In this document: positions 1 through 11,770 of the stretch, in pieces
Numbering within the stretch: the first letter of the stretch is position 1
How the letters are laid out: each line of letters begins with the position of its first letter
NCBI GenBank assembly: GCA_001931875.2
Contig: MSJH02000840.1
Coordinates: forward strand, 620,001-684,000
Length of the DNA: 64,000 bases
Origin: Byssochlamys sp. IMV 00236
Taxonomy: Eukaryota; Ascomycota; Eurotiomycetes; Eurotiales; Thermoascaceae
Direction of reading: 5' to 3'
The notes under the pieces: generated by a model
Told to the model about the DNA's origin: nothing
Seen by the model: the letters and a program-made list of their open reading frames with translations, nothing else
The model's database searches: none
Translations under genes and position numbers: made by a program

Positions 1-3000
1 CTAACTATGGTTTGCTTCCACAGATTCGAGATCAAGTTCCACCGGCTGCGGCTAAGCTGTTCCAGGAAGAAAGCTGGGGATAATCGCGGCCAGCATTGAG
101 CATCAGCCAGGATTTTTAGGACTTCTGATTCCGGTACAGCGGTCGTAGTAATATTGACTGCAGACAAAAATGCCGTATAAATGCTGTCCAAATGCTGTTT
201 ACGACAGTCTCGGTGCTGGTAAATGATACCGGCGAGGTTTGAATCCTTTAATTTCCAGCGCTTGTTCAGAGGATTCACAAGGAATTGCTGAAGACTCACA
301 CGCAAACGCTCAACGTACGTCCGTTCATAACTTGACACGGAGAGTCGATCCAAATTCTCCACTACCTCGCTCAGGCGAGGCGTTGGATTATTGCGTTGGC
401 TATCGAGACGTAGAAGTTCGTTGGTATCCATTCCCTGATACATTGATGGCAGCGGCGCCTGAAACGTGAAGATATCACTGATACTGACGTAGCCGCGGTT
501 GGCCTGGGGAGTCCATCGTGGTTCGAGCCATGAACACCAAGGACTTGGAATCGGATCACAGCAGCTCCAAAGCCCATCCATCATGGCCCCTGACTTCACG
601 ATCTCCCCTAAATAGTCGTAGAAACGTCTATTATCGAAGCAAGCGGCAAATGCCTCTCTGATGGGCTTCATGGCCGTTTCCACTTTGATGTAATGCCCAA
701 AAATAAAAGGGTCAGTATCTGCAGGACTGGTTGGCGCTCTGCAGGGCCACATTCCCATCAGTATATCGGTAAACGCTTTCACTGCTTTCTCTTGATTCTG
801 TACCAAAGAACGGTGTCGCCGAGATCGGAATTGTTTCTTTGATTCTCCAAAGCCTCGCACCAGATTGATTTCCGGTGTATCACACAATTCGTGAAGAGAA
901 TCTTTGACAAGATACTGAACAGTGCCTCTCTTCAATTCGAGCCCTTCTGATAGGGCAAACGATGTAGCAGTCGGAATCTGCATCGTGGACAAGGACCCCA
1001 AGGTATAGAAACATATTAACGCTTGGAGGACAAGAACATCTGCGTTTTCTGCAAATCCCAACGTGGATAACCATATCATGACTCTGAATTTGTTTACATC
1101 TCTTCTACCCAGTATTGAATGTAAACTGATCCAATTTTTCGAGACTGATTGATCTGACTCTAACAGGTATTCGGAGTCATAGCGGAACTTACGCAACGGA
1201 AATGCATCGTGTGACCCATGAAGCGGTGACGCTTTGGAGAGGAATTTCCACAGGTGCTTACGATTCCACGACACTGGAGAAAAGCCAAAACCTCCGTTTC
1301 CATTATGGATCGCATTAGAAGATGTAAAGGCCCGGTATCCTGATGCGGAACCTTGGCTTCTGTCACGGCTAGCATATACGCAATCCTGACTGTCGGTATG
1401 ATCTTCCGCACCGTAACCGGATACCCGTAGTACAGACGAGCGAATCATTGCCCTGGTGAGTAGTTCTGTCTCCAAGGAGTCCAAATTCAATGAATCTCGA
1501 GATAACCGAGGCCATAGAAATCTGCGTTGGGATTTCTCATCTAGAAGGCCTTTGACCTCTTTGTAGAACGAGTCGTGCTGCGCCAGGAAACTAAGTTTTG
1601 GTGTCCACTCGACCGATTGCATTTCTTTCAGATGCGCCGGGTAATATGTTCTCTTTGGGGTCAGATGGGCTATCTTGGCCAGTAATTGGACATTATCTGT
1701 GGTGAGGGGATCGAATGAGTGAACCGCAGATGATCTGAGGATAGAAAGGGCTTGCTCTGTCCCCGTCTTTCCCGTCAGAGGGTCTGGCAGGCAAAACCCA
1801 GTTAAAGCGTGTAGATAACAAAGTAAGAGTTTGCTTTGCAGGGTGCTGTTGTCCACCAGTCTGCCAATCTGATCATCTACAACGTAGACATGAGCCTTGA
1901 TGTTCGACGTTTGATCGGCAGAAACATGAATATGGTCAAGCGATTTGCAGTGTGACAAATCCCCCTCAAGGAGAATGGCCATTCGGCTCCCATTTTCCTG
2001 GTGCTTTAAGACAAGTTTATTCTTAAATCCAACCAGGCATCCGAGAGATTGATCCCTGTCAACACAGAAGCCACGGAATTGCGGTGATTGAAGAAGATGC
2101 GCTCCTTGTCCCAGGTTGAAAGACAGCTGGAGACGAGGCAGATCAATCAGCAATAGTGACTCTGAGGGATGGAAGATCATGTGGATGCCACCCCAAACTT
2201 CGAGCGGAGCAAGGATCTTCGATATCATCTTCCCGGTCTTACTGGCAACGCTGATTAAAGATGAGTCTCCCTTTACAAGATGCCACATATAGTTCTCTTT
2301 GCTCCTCACTAAAAACCATGAATTGGACGAGGAATCCCAGGCGCCGTCTCGTGGGCGAAATTCTAATCGATCTTTCTCCACATCGTACCAGTGAATAAAA
2401 TTTTGCACGAAGTCTTGAGGGAACTTGTCCTGCAACAGCCTCGAAGGAACAAATTCTAGAGTGCTATGCTCGTTGATAGCTCTAATCCTCAAGTCTTGGG
2501 TTTGCTGTTCGAGGTTCAAATGAACCGTGTAGCCAGCGTATCGCCTCTTGCTCGAGAACCTCATCCCGGGAATGTCACTTGGCATTATTTCCAGACATGC
2601 ACGACCAAACAAAGCGAGATAGCTTGAGTGTTGTTCGTACTCAGATGGGAGTCTGGATAAGCGATGACCGTTGACGAAAAGTTCACCAGTGAGGAGATTG
2701 TATTGAACTGGGAGAGCATCCACCCGTGTGCTCTCTGTTTCAGTAGCTGTGGTGGCACAAAGCCAATGATCCTCTTGGTCTGAATATCTTCTCCATTTCG
2801 AACCCGGACGATAGGCACACCAAGATTTTTGAATAGCATCGTCGAGGGCAGGGATCGTGACATCGACTATCTGCTCTAGCATGACGGGATAAGCACGATA
2901 TAGAACTCTCTTCCAGTTGGTGTGCAGGATTGATGCAAGAGGATCCAGAGAATTTGAAATGAGATTGTGTCCTTCCTCGATGATTATCGAAGTTTGAATC

Positions 3001-6000
3001 AGGATTGATGACTCCTCCTTCTGTCTCAAGGTGGAACGCAAATGTTTGTCGTCCATGTCGAAAGAACTTGTGCAGACCAGTGCAACCAGGACGGCTTTCT
3101 CCTGGAATTCTTGCCGGTGATGATCGACGGTGGATCGATCGCCTCTCTGCTTCAAAGTCTGAATCCATGAGCAGGCAATGCGCCGTATAAGACACAAGTG
3201 CCTCTGGCACGTTGATTGTATGCTCTCACTCGAGGTCAAGGAGAGAATTCTTACAACCAACGCGGTGACAGAATGAAGTGATTGTACGCAATCCCAGTTC
3301 CGTTTGAAGTTCCTGATCAGTACTTTGATGCTCTCCAACGCTTTCTGACAGAAGATTTCATCTTGGAGAATACTGTGACTCTGCCGGAAGTAATCTTTGT
3401 CACGCGGTCCAGTCTGGTGTATCATTTGAAGGATAAAAATAGTTGTCTCGACCTTCTTGAAGTCGATTGATGGCATTGTGAGCTGAGTTAGTATGTTTAG
3501 CCATTGTATCCGACAACCTAGAGGCATCTGTGCCAGCTCCTTATATTCGTTGATGGAAATATGAGGAGGACAGTCATCCTGGTTAGCGATAACACTGTTC
3601 GGCGAGGGCCCGTTAGGGGACGCAGCAGGCCGCCGTAAATGCTGCTGCAGGAATGACGATTGATCAGGCAGTAAGTACATGCATGAGTCCGGGATATGTT
3701 GGGGCGATATCTGGAAGGGGCTGCTAAAGACTCCGACTTGACTATCATAATAGTGGTAGTGGAGTGCATTCTCAAGGCAGACATCATCCTCTGTCACAGC
3801 AACAATAAGTTTCTTCTTTCGATGGGTGTTCCCGTGAGGTTTATCTTGGGAGAGAAGTCCAAGGCGGTATCCACTGCAGTATGGCTGAAAGTAGGCTTGA
3901 AGGCCTGAGTACGTCGACAATCGGTACTCTGCTCGCGGGCGCTCCTCCGCAGAATATCTCATTCCCAAAACGTCGGACAACAGGTATACCGCGGTGTCCC
4001 TCCAGAAGCCATACCATCTAGGGAGTTGTAATTCGACGACTGTTGACTGCAGTTCCAGACGGTTTGCCGGCAGTGGCCACTCGTGAACATCGATGTCGAT
4101 CGAGCGCGCCTGAGTACGGTACTGACATTTCCGACAGTAATTGCTGTGACGCGGTTCGTCGAACTCGTCATCATCTACCATGTCACACACACCGGTCTCG
4201 TAATTTCGCATGAGATCCTCATACTGTTGTTTCTTATCGTGTAACTCCTTCCGTTTTCTGTTTCTTATGTCTGTGGCCTGAGACTCGATTCGGGCGAGGA
4301 GCTCTTGATGCTCTGCGGATCGATTGAAGTAGCGGACACAGAAGCTGTTCCTATGTCCGAAACCTCCCAATGCCACCGAAACTGGAAATCTTGCCTTTTT
4401 CCGACGGGAATCGATGTAACACTCGATACGGTGGAGTCTCTCCATCTGGCTCTTTGAACGGAGCACGAAGCATTGGAAAAGTTCGGTTGGTATGCCAATG
4501 TCGTAGTCACTCATAGTCTCATCAATGCGGAGAACGTTTTGATCGCAGGAAACCCAAAGCTCAAGGATCGTTAACAGCATCACGGAGGTCGCCTCTGGAT
4601 TCGAATTGTATCTAGGGGCTGCAAAGGTGTGGTACGTGCGAAGGATGCTGCTTAGCTTCTCACACGTGTCCAAGCTGTTCCGATGTTTTTCCATCCATGC
4701 GTCGAGATTCATGTCGATCCAAGTTTCAAAGGCGTGCAGGTTAGATATTGTGTACTGTGTCTCGGAAGTGTCCACTCCCGGGAGTTCAGTCGTCTGTAAT
4801 TTCTTAAATCCTGACGAGGGACGGAATGAAGTCTGCTGGTTCGTGTTTTCCTGCCTTAGGGACTTTTTGTACAGAAAGTCATCTAGAGAAGCAAGATTGT
4901 GGAGAGTGTCTTCCTCAAATTCGAGCCGCTCAAGGTCCAGTAGCGAAAAATCGAGGTTTTCTCGATTTTGAACAACACTCCACCTAGCGGTAAGATGTGC
5001 CGTTGTCTGCTGCATGATCTCTCTGACAAGAGCCAGCCCCGTTGTAAAGTGCACCGTGTGAAGCTTGAGCAAACGTCGTGAGATCTTTGCTTGCATTGCA
5101 TAGATAATGTCGCAAGGAACCTCGGGGCGGCAGCACAACCTCAGAACACGAGTCAGCAGGTAGATCATAAAGTGTTTGTAGAGATCATCAATAGATGTGT
5201 TCAACGGTCTATATCTTCCCATAACCAGTTGCATGCCAACGCGAACGAGTAGCCATAACGGAGACCTGCGCCATGGAAGTCGGCTGTTACGCCACATGAC
5301 TTCTTCACGCGTATTCTTCCAGATCCGTGATGGTTCAGCATCATCACATACTGGCCTTAGGAAGTTGAAGAATAGTTCTGTCACCAATTTCGGATGCGTC
5401 GAGTCGCGATCTTCATCATGAAGATGGTTTGCCTTCTTTACCTTCGGCTTTGTTGATGGTGCCGGTTGGGAGCTCATCTTCGCAAGAGTCTCAGCGATTA
5501 CCTCCTGCAGGTCGTCTGTTTCGAAATCTCCTATCTTCATAGCAAGTGCCGGCCCTGGGAATAGTCTTCTAAGCCTCCCCAGTGTACTAGTGACACTGTT
5601 ATTGCTAGGAGAGAGCTCAAAGGCTTCGATCAGAATGGATCCATCTGTCTTGGTCATCATAACCCCACAGTTTTGCTCCCTTATGTGCAGCAGCAACGTC
5701 CCACCTATGAGAAATTAAACAGGCTGTAATGGCTTCTGGTGTGTCCAAACCGGCTTACCTTCAACAGATAGTTTCTTCAAGGTATCAAGAAGGTGAGCCT
5801 TGTTGATGAGCCCATCAGAGCCGAGCACCTTCTGTAGGTTTTCTACCATGCCAATGATAGAATCGATAACATTGTGCCATTCATCAGCCACGTGGCTTTT
5901 GAACCCAAGTAGAGCATTCGACACAATTTTCAGCAAGATATGCTCGTGATCACTGTCGTAATCATCCTGCTGTGGGACATTTGGGGGAAGAAACACATGA

Positions 6001-6047
6001 TTGATAAGGTATTCCAATGCTCCGAGAAAAGATTGTTCTGAATTCAT
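1..6047 (-). CDS. Giant DUF6606/DUF3638-type protein, N-terminal ~2000 residues (runs off left edge)
   Basis: The gene starts at the ATG at 6047-6045 and reads leftward out of the window. Exon 1 is 6047-5759, a 54 nt intron (GTAAGC...CATAG) covers 5758-5705, and exon 2 runs from 5704 past base 1. I read exon 2 in frame and met no stop, giving roughly 1998 residues before the edge. The N-terminus (ALEYLINHVFLPP, then QQDDYD and a histidine-rich HEH) matches the start of fungal DUF6606 proteins, whose usual length is above 3000 residues. The DUF3638/DUF3645 regions annotated as ubiquitin-hydrolase-like should lie further left. The function of the family is not established. The uncertain points are the exact 3' end and whether smaller introns interrupt the long exon; neither would change the family call. 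Confidence 0.85.
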
Positions 6048-7503
6048 TCTGAATGTAGACAGTCGTTCGAATCAGTTCAGTAGTGCCTTCTCGAGAAAAA
6101 TGAAGCAAGAGGATAGTGTATCCAGTCCAAGGCAATACTCGATTCTGACAATCTGCGAGCAATATCTTAGCTTGCTAGCTCCAGATAACATCTTGAAGAA
6201 CACAAGGCACGGACCAATCGCGACAAATTCCTAGCTCACCGAAAGATTTGAAAGATGCCGGAGCCTGCCTACAAGCGAGCCTCCTGTCGGGTTTCTCCCA
6301 CGCCTTCTAGCTCCACCCACAGGGATAAATAGGCTGAGCTGGTTTCTAGAGAATCCAAGCTCGGCGAGCTTCGCTCCAGTAAAGATTTTAAATCGGCAGC
6401 TGCCCCCATATTCCCCTAAGTAGTTAGCGGGTGATCGTCGTACTTATGTTTGAGATAGCGGGTGATCGTCGACGTTGGCGCGTGTGGCTACAAATGAGCT
6501 CTCTTTTTTAACGTCGCCAGCCGCGAAGTGTACTTTGTTGGCGCGCGGGTCCAGAATTGGAGCCGATTAGTATTCTCAAAAGTGTTTGTCTAAGAGGCGT
6601 ATTCTATATTTTCCTCTACAGGGTGAGTCTATAGATAACCTTTATCTAACACGCTATTCTTCTTTTCTACCTAGTCATTGCTATGAATTACAAGTAGATC
6701 TAGGACCGTTACCTATTTCCCCCGCTTACTGGTACAGTCTATCCTGAGCTGCTGATATCAGGTCCCGTTCCTCGATATCCAACATAATCTGTCCGTCTGA
6801 TACTATGTTATAGCACAGCTTCTTTAAGAGTTGAGAAACTTTAGTGTTTCGCGCCCGGAGGGTAAAGGTCTTCGATCCACAATGGCCAAGACGAGAACAG
6901 TTCACCAAGGACGATGATTTATTATTGATCAGACTACAGTACGCAATGATTATCTCCCCCTGGCGGCAGATCACATTACTGATAGCTTTCCTAAACAAAA
7001 CGAGACTGTCCTTTAAAAACAATAGTCGGAGAAGCCACCACAAGAATACTACGATGTTTCTGTCGAATCATTTAGCACGGAAGCAAGGTCTGACCTGAAC
7101 AACTTGAATTGCTTGCTTGCGTCTAGGTCTACGGGGAATTGTATCCCATATTTTTTTTAGCATACAAAGAATCTAGATCCTAGTAATCTAGTAATCTGGT
7201 GGACTCCATCCTATAATCAGGATTCAAACAATCTGCCGCAAACGGATGATTGACAGATCGCCTGGCGTTTGCTTTGTGCGCCGACAGTTTCTCATGGCCG
7301 TCTCCCTGCCCCAAGGATTTTATTGTCTTGACGAGTAATAAACCAATGCTAGGAAAATCGAAGATTTGCCGTGGTATCTCTATATACTGACAAAATAACG
7401 TAGAGATGAAATGACGCTTTTAGTCAACAGCCATCCCCATTATTTATTGGCCGAAATTCTCCTTCCTCTCCCCAAACCTAGCTTCGGAGCGCCTTTCCTC
7501 CAG
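6048..7503. other. Gene-poor, AT-rich stretch with repeat relics
   Basis: No convincing gene was found. Bases 6426-6472 hold a near-direct repeat of the 16-mer TAGCGGGTGATCGTCG, about 30 bp apart. The segment around 7228-7275 resembles the end of the repeat copy at 21595-21640: both have an AGCGGAT-like core, then GAT and GCGTTTGCTTT. Short open frames on both strands at 6726-7098 overlap each other and show no family likeness. This is probably decayed mobile DNA between the giant gene and the broken HNH locus. Confidence 0.4.
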
Positions 7504-9076
7504 CTATTCTCCACCTGGACGAACATTCTCCGACATGGGCCTTGCTGGCACCGCGATAAGTGAAAGTTGAGACATCGATAAAAATGCCCCAACGTTGGAG
7601 GAGCCATCAGTTGCAAGCACGCCCGTATTGTCCCGATCCTGAAGGATCTCGTCGATATATTCTGCCTGTCCAGAAGCATGAAGCACCTTCGCGATTATAG
7701 CGTGGATACGAAGAAGCTCCGGACTGGGCATGGTATAGCGGGGTTCGTGCTGAGTGAATATGACCTCGTTATTGGCTGATATAAAGAGTTTTGCAAAGGA
7801 TGTTGCACGAAACTGTAGAACATTATACTCAATTTCTGTCTCTGTAGGATGGAGAGCAATGCGAAACTTGCCGAAGTTGCGGTGGAGAACATGATTGAGC
7901 GTCATGGTGTTTCGACACTCGTTAATGTTCTCCTGGGAGAAATGATGACTGGGATCAATGAGTAATGGGAAATATCGACGCATAGCTACCCATATGCCCT
8001 GGAGCTCTCGGGCTTTAGCGTCGGTTTCAAAATGACCCATGGCGAATGGAATGATATGTGTACATTCAGTCTCTTCTCCTTCCAGTTCTGGCGAGGTCTG
8101 TTGGATGTAATCGTAGTCATTTGCTTTACGAAGCGTGTGTTCAACCTTACTCGCCTTCGAGATCCACATCTTCGCCAGTCGCTTCTTGCGAATCTGCGCG
8201 ACAAGTTTGCGTGCATTACCAGCCATCACATCGCCGTGAACGAACCTAAACCAGAGCCAAGTTCCAATCAGCGTAAGCTCACGATACTTGCCCATATGCC
8301 ATACTAATCTCCCATCAGGGAGTTTGTAGACTAGCCTCCGTGCAATGTCCTTGTGCCACTTATCGTACTGTTCTTGCTCGGTTTTTGTGAAAGAGAGTTC
8401 GAAGTGGGAAGAAAGAGCAGGTGGGGTAGTGTCCCCAATGATCTTGCTATTCTCAAAGGGGATTAGTGATGATAAGCACCGGCGGATCAGCGATTCCCTC
8501 CAGATCAACGCAATGTGGTGCCCAACGGCACCACCCATTAGCTGAAATGATACATTTGTGCCAATCCCGCTTAAGGCAACTATCCTTAAGCCATTTCAGG
8601 TCACGTAACTGCAACAGGTCAGCAGTCAAATAAATATAAGATCAGAGCGGAAAGATATTTACTGACAATTGGTATTCCCAGGTGATGCGATGCTTGGTGT
8701 CTCTGGGTCTGCAATTTGTCATCAACTCTTCCCGTTCAGGCTATGGATTTGGCGTCCGTTCCGCTGTCTGGCCTCCCATTGCTTTCAGTGGCACTAGGAC
8801 CTCATCCCTCAAGGAATCAGCTAGAGCTTTCAACTGCAGCGAGCAAGCTTCAATATCATCCATTAGGTTTTTCTTGCCATCAGGGGGAAGAGCGTCCAGA
8901 GATGCGCGAAGGATTCTGATGGTATCGTTTACTGGCTCGTATTTCTCGAGAATTGGGTCGATGGAGCATTCAATCTGTAGTTCAGTAGACGATATTTGTG
9001 TCAAGGGTGATATATCTGATGGAGATGGTGTCAGCTCCCGCGGCTTCTGTTGGGGCGAGCTACAAACCTGCTGCAA
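7504..9076 (-). pseudogene. HNH_2-type gene split by a SNF2-helicase-like fragment
   Basis: Three pieces line up on the minus strand. (1) 9076-8744 encodes an HNH_2-family N-terminal region (DPILEKYEPVNDTIRILRA; then VPLKAMGGQ) and ends at an in-frame TAG near 8741-8743. (2) After a plausible intron (GTAAAT...TTGCAG), 8608-8540 continues the family with LKDSCLKRDWHKCIISAN. (3) An open frame of 344 codons, 8538-7504, carries the HNH core in its second half (TECTHIIPFAMG, then LNHVLHRNFGKF). Its first ~135 residues instead resemble the middle of fungal SNF2 helicases (LIRRCLSSLIPF, KIIGDTTPP, LPDGRLVWHMGKYREL). The frame of piece 2 is off by one from piece 3. The simplest reading is an HNH gene with a ~415 bp SNF2-like insertion near 8125-8540. 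A shorter chimeric protein from 8538 could still be made. Confidence 0.6.
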
Positions 9077-9429
9077 TCCGCTGCTCCTATCTTATATAAA
9101 CCGGGTAGCCACCGCAATAGGAAATAACTAGACCTACTTGTATAGGATTAAAGAATACGGAAGTGGAATTGTAGGATAGTTTAATTAGGGGTTCAGTTCA
9201 GCTTCAGGCAGCTGCAATATTAAGATAGAGTTGAGGAATATATATAGCTGGTGGGCTTCAGTGTCCTCTAATTCTTTAAGCAGGCTAAAGATTATTTCCG
9301 TTCTATATGCTCTTTTAGAATCTTGCTTCCGTGATCCTAGATCTTCATAAGATGCGATACTGAGTTGGAGACGAACTTGGTGGGGAAGTGAACAGGGGGT
9401 TTGAAGAATCGGAGTGTGAACTTCGAGAT

Positions 9430-9660
9430 GAGGGGAAGGGGGGAGTGAAGAAAACGCGCCGTGAAGGGCAAGTATTACCAGGATCAAACGTACTTATTCA
9501 CTGTTCAGTAACATATCCATGTGCACTGGTCAATAATGCTACGATTTACTTTCGCACGAGCAGCCAAGAATTATCGATGTGTACAGAGGTTCAAGCTATA
9601 TTTTTGTGCGATTCTTCGAGGTGTAACCACTGTTTCATCAGGGTCTAGTTATCAAGAGTC
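9430..9660. repeat. Dispersed repeat, copy A
   Basis: This copy is clearly related to 21410-21640. Both share GAAGAAAACGCGCCG, GAAGGG and AAGTAT, then a spaced match TTCAGTAACATAT, TGCACTGG, TAATAA/CGCTA and AAGAATTATCG. A third, more diverged copy lies at 33945-34015. No open frame or terminal inverted repeat was recognised, so the class (MITE, solo LTR or other) is unknown. The stretch 9185-9430 just left of it has a minus-strand open frame of about 100 codons with no recognisable family. Confidence 0.6.
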
Positions 9661-9977
9661 AAGGGAGTATAAAATCCCTCGTACAATAATAATAATAATA
9701 GGTGCAGCTTAAGTCTATTACACAACTATGATGCAGTAACTGTTTGGGATTCTTAGAACATGAGTATTAGCGAACCTGCTTGTATCTCTTCCAATACTGG
9801 GGGTTTACTTATTTCTTGGCTTGTATATATATTGCAAGGTAAAATTGCCTCTTCGTACGATTTAAGAGAATTCCACTTCACATATCTTTGTGATACCTTC
9901 CATAAACTCCTAACAAAATCACAAAATCTTTTTTTTCCCCAAAAAGATCAAATTACAGAAGTAACTATCTGTTGTCA

Positions 9978-10217
9978 ATGTCTCCTCAGTCCTGTTTTCG
10001 GTCAATATTTGGCTCCCACGCCTCCTCGAAACGGCAGCAGAAAGAGGACGCTCCACGGAAATCTGATACCACGCCTCACCATGACAACAACGAGGGATCC
10101 CCATTTCAGCGTCTGAGCGAAGTTGCAGCACCAGAACCTGTTCAGAATCGGGACGAGAACAGAATCGAACGTCATGATCTCCTAGAGCGTCGTTTCTCAA
10201 GTGCTTCACGTCAATAG
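9978..10217 (+). CDS. Putative small hydrophilic protein (79 aa)
   Basis: An open frame from an ATG in fair context, preceded by ~100 bp of AT-rich DNA. The product is rich in Ser, Arg, Glu and Gln, with no membrane segment, signal peptide or recognised domain. The base composition is more balanced than the flanks, which is the main reason to list it. It may be a real short gene, a first exon, or chance. Downstream DNA to 10545 is AT-rich with nothing further seen. Confidence 0.25.
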   Translation: MSPQSCFRSIFGSHASSKRQQKEDAPRKSDTTPHHDNNEGSPFQRLSEVAAPEPVQNRDENRIERHDLLERRFSSASRQ

Positions 10218-10599
10218 AAGCGCAATATCTACCGTCCGTTCCGCTCGTTCCGCCTTTTCCGGAACGTGAGCAGCAAAGCTTCAGAAATATTTCTTTGGTA
10301 CAATTAACGTTTTGAGCAATTTGTACACAGCCTGTCGGCTATTACGAACCAGCACCCTTATTTAGAAATCTCTTTGTTATTAATATCTGTAAATTAATAA
10401 TAATAAATTTGCAAGAGGTAAATACTGCGTAGGAGAACCTTTCGAATACAAGATTCCTTTAATCTGTGATAGCTCTTTTATTTACCTCGCAGATATCATC
10501 ATCATTCGGAAGACTCCTAGATAGTATAGTTATATACGTCGACCATTGAATTCTGCTGAAATTGGAAGACAATGTGAAGTGTCCGATTTCTATAAGAAA

Positions 10600-10827
10600 C
10601 TATTTATCATCATCCGTAATCTCTTCGACGCTCCATTTAGCCCTTTCAGCTTTCCGTGCCAACCATTCCTTATGGATCATCACCATAAGGATTCCGCAGC
10701 CGATAATGAAGACGATCACAAATACAAGAATAACACCCGGCTGATTCTGCGCCCAATCGCTTCGTTTCATGATTTTGCGAATGTTGTCACTCGTTGGCCG
10801 GGGTTGTGAGACTAGAATGGTAGCCAT
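10600..10827 (-). CDS. Putative small single-pass membrane protein (75 aa)
   Basis: The frame encodes a short soluble N-terminus (SDNIRKIMKRSDW), one strong membrane helix (PGVILVFVIVFIIGCGILMVMI, about residues 30-51) and a basic then acidic tail. This one-helix layout recurs in small fungal proteins of unknown function. A second short frame starts at an ATG near 10931 (MTTQTPTLPSVFTEEEIRK) about 100 bp upstream on the same strand. It could be a 5' exon, but I found no intron that joins the two in frame. Function unknown. Confidence 0.4.
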   Translation of the reverse strand: MATILVSQPRPTSDNIRKIMKRSDWAQNQPGVILVFVIVFIIGCGILMVMIHKEWLARKAERAKWSVEEITDDDK

Positions 10828-10939
10828 CAGTGTTTGTTAATGCTATGTCTAGTCACACACAGGTCAGTCTACTAACTTTCGTATTTCCTCTTCTGTGAAG
10901 ACCGAAGGCAGGGTTGGGGTTTGGGTAGTCATACTTTAC

Positions 10940-11770
10940 TTTGGGAGAGGAATCTAGGCCCGAAATATATGTATATAGATTACTCCAAAGTCTTGTGTCA
11001 TGGAATTGGGACACTTCAGAAGTTCTGAGATATAAGAGGGAAAGACGTCGCTGTACACTCGGTAGGTATATAACGATAGGTTCAATAGCAATTGTAAGAC
11101 TTCAACTAACATATCGGATCTTGCAGTTATTAGAGTCGAAAACTAGGTACTAGGTGAAATCAAGATAATAAAGATATCGAAGCATACTATAACGAAGACG
11201 GTCCGGACGGGTTGATTGCTCTTTGTCAACATGTCACTGTCCAGTCGTAATGGTGACGCCAGACAAGTGAACGACGTAGATAGCAGTGGGTTATTCAGAC
11301 AAGAGAATCAGTGTTCGTTGATACTAGCTGTGGTCCTCAGTAGGTACCTAGACTCCAGCTAAGATAGAGTATATAGTCGAAACCTGAAACTGTCCCGGAT
11401 ATGGCGGAGGGTACCATGTAGCTTTCTGAACCCGAACGAGTATACATCTGCAGGGATCCACTCAAACTTCTGTTTGATTGTCCTTGGCTTTTGTTGAATA
11501 CAATGTCATACTTCAGGATTTTGATCCAGGCCATGGTTGGGAAGTATCCGGCCGATAACATCATAATCGGCTCAAACAAAGGGTTGTCGTCCGTCATTGT
11601 ACTTCTAACTTGGCCATATAACCGTTGAGCTTGCAGATCCTAGAATGCATTATTTAAGCTTCTTGGTTTGCTTCTTAATCACCGTGTGATCAAGTTGGGG
11701 AATAACATACCGAAATCGCGTTAGAAGTGTTAATTGCCTGGCTTCCTATTAAGTACGCACTAGCCGCAGA
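10940..11770. other. Intergenic, no clear gene
   Basis: AT-rich DNA upstream of the H+-ATPase. A minus-strand open frame of 86 codons (11337-11597) contains FPTMAWIKILKYDIVF, but it has no recognised family and weak coding character. It is not called as a gene. The promoter of the H+-ATPase must lie within this stretch. Confidence 0.3.
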
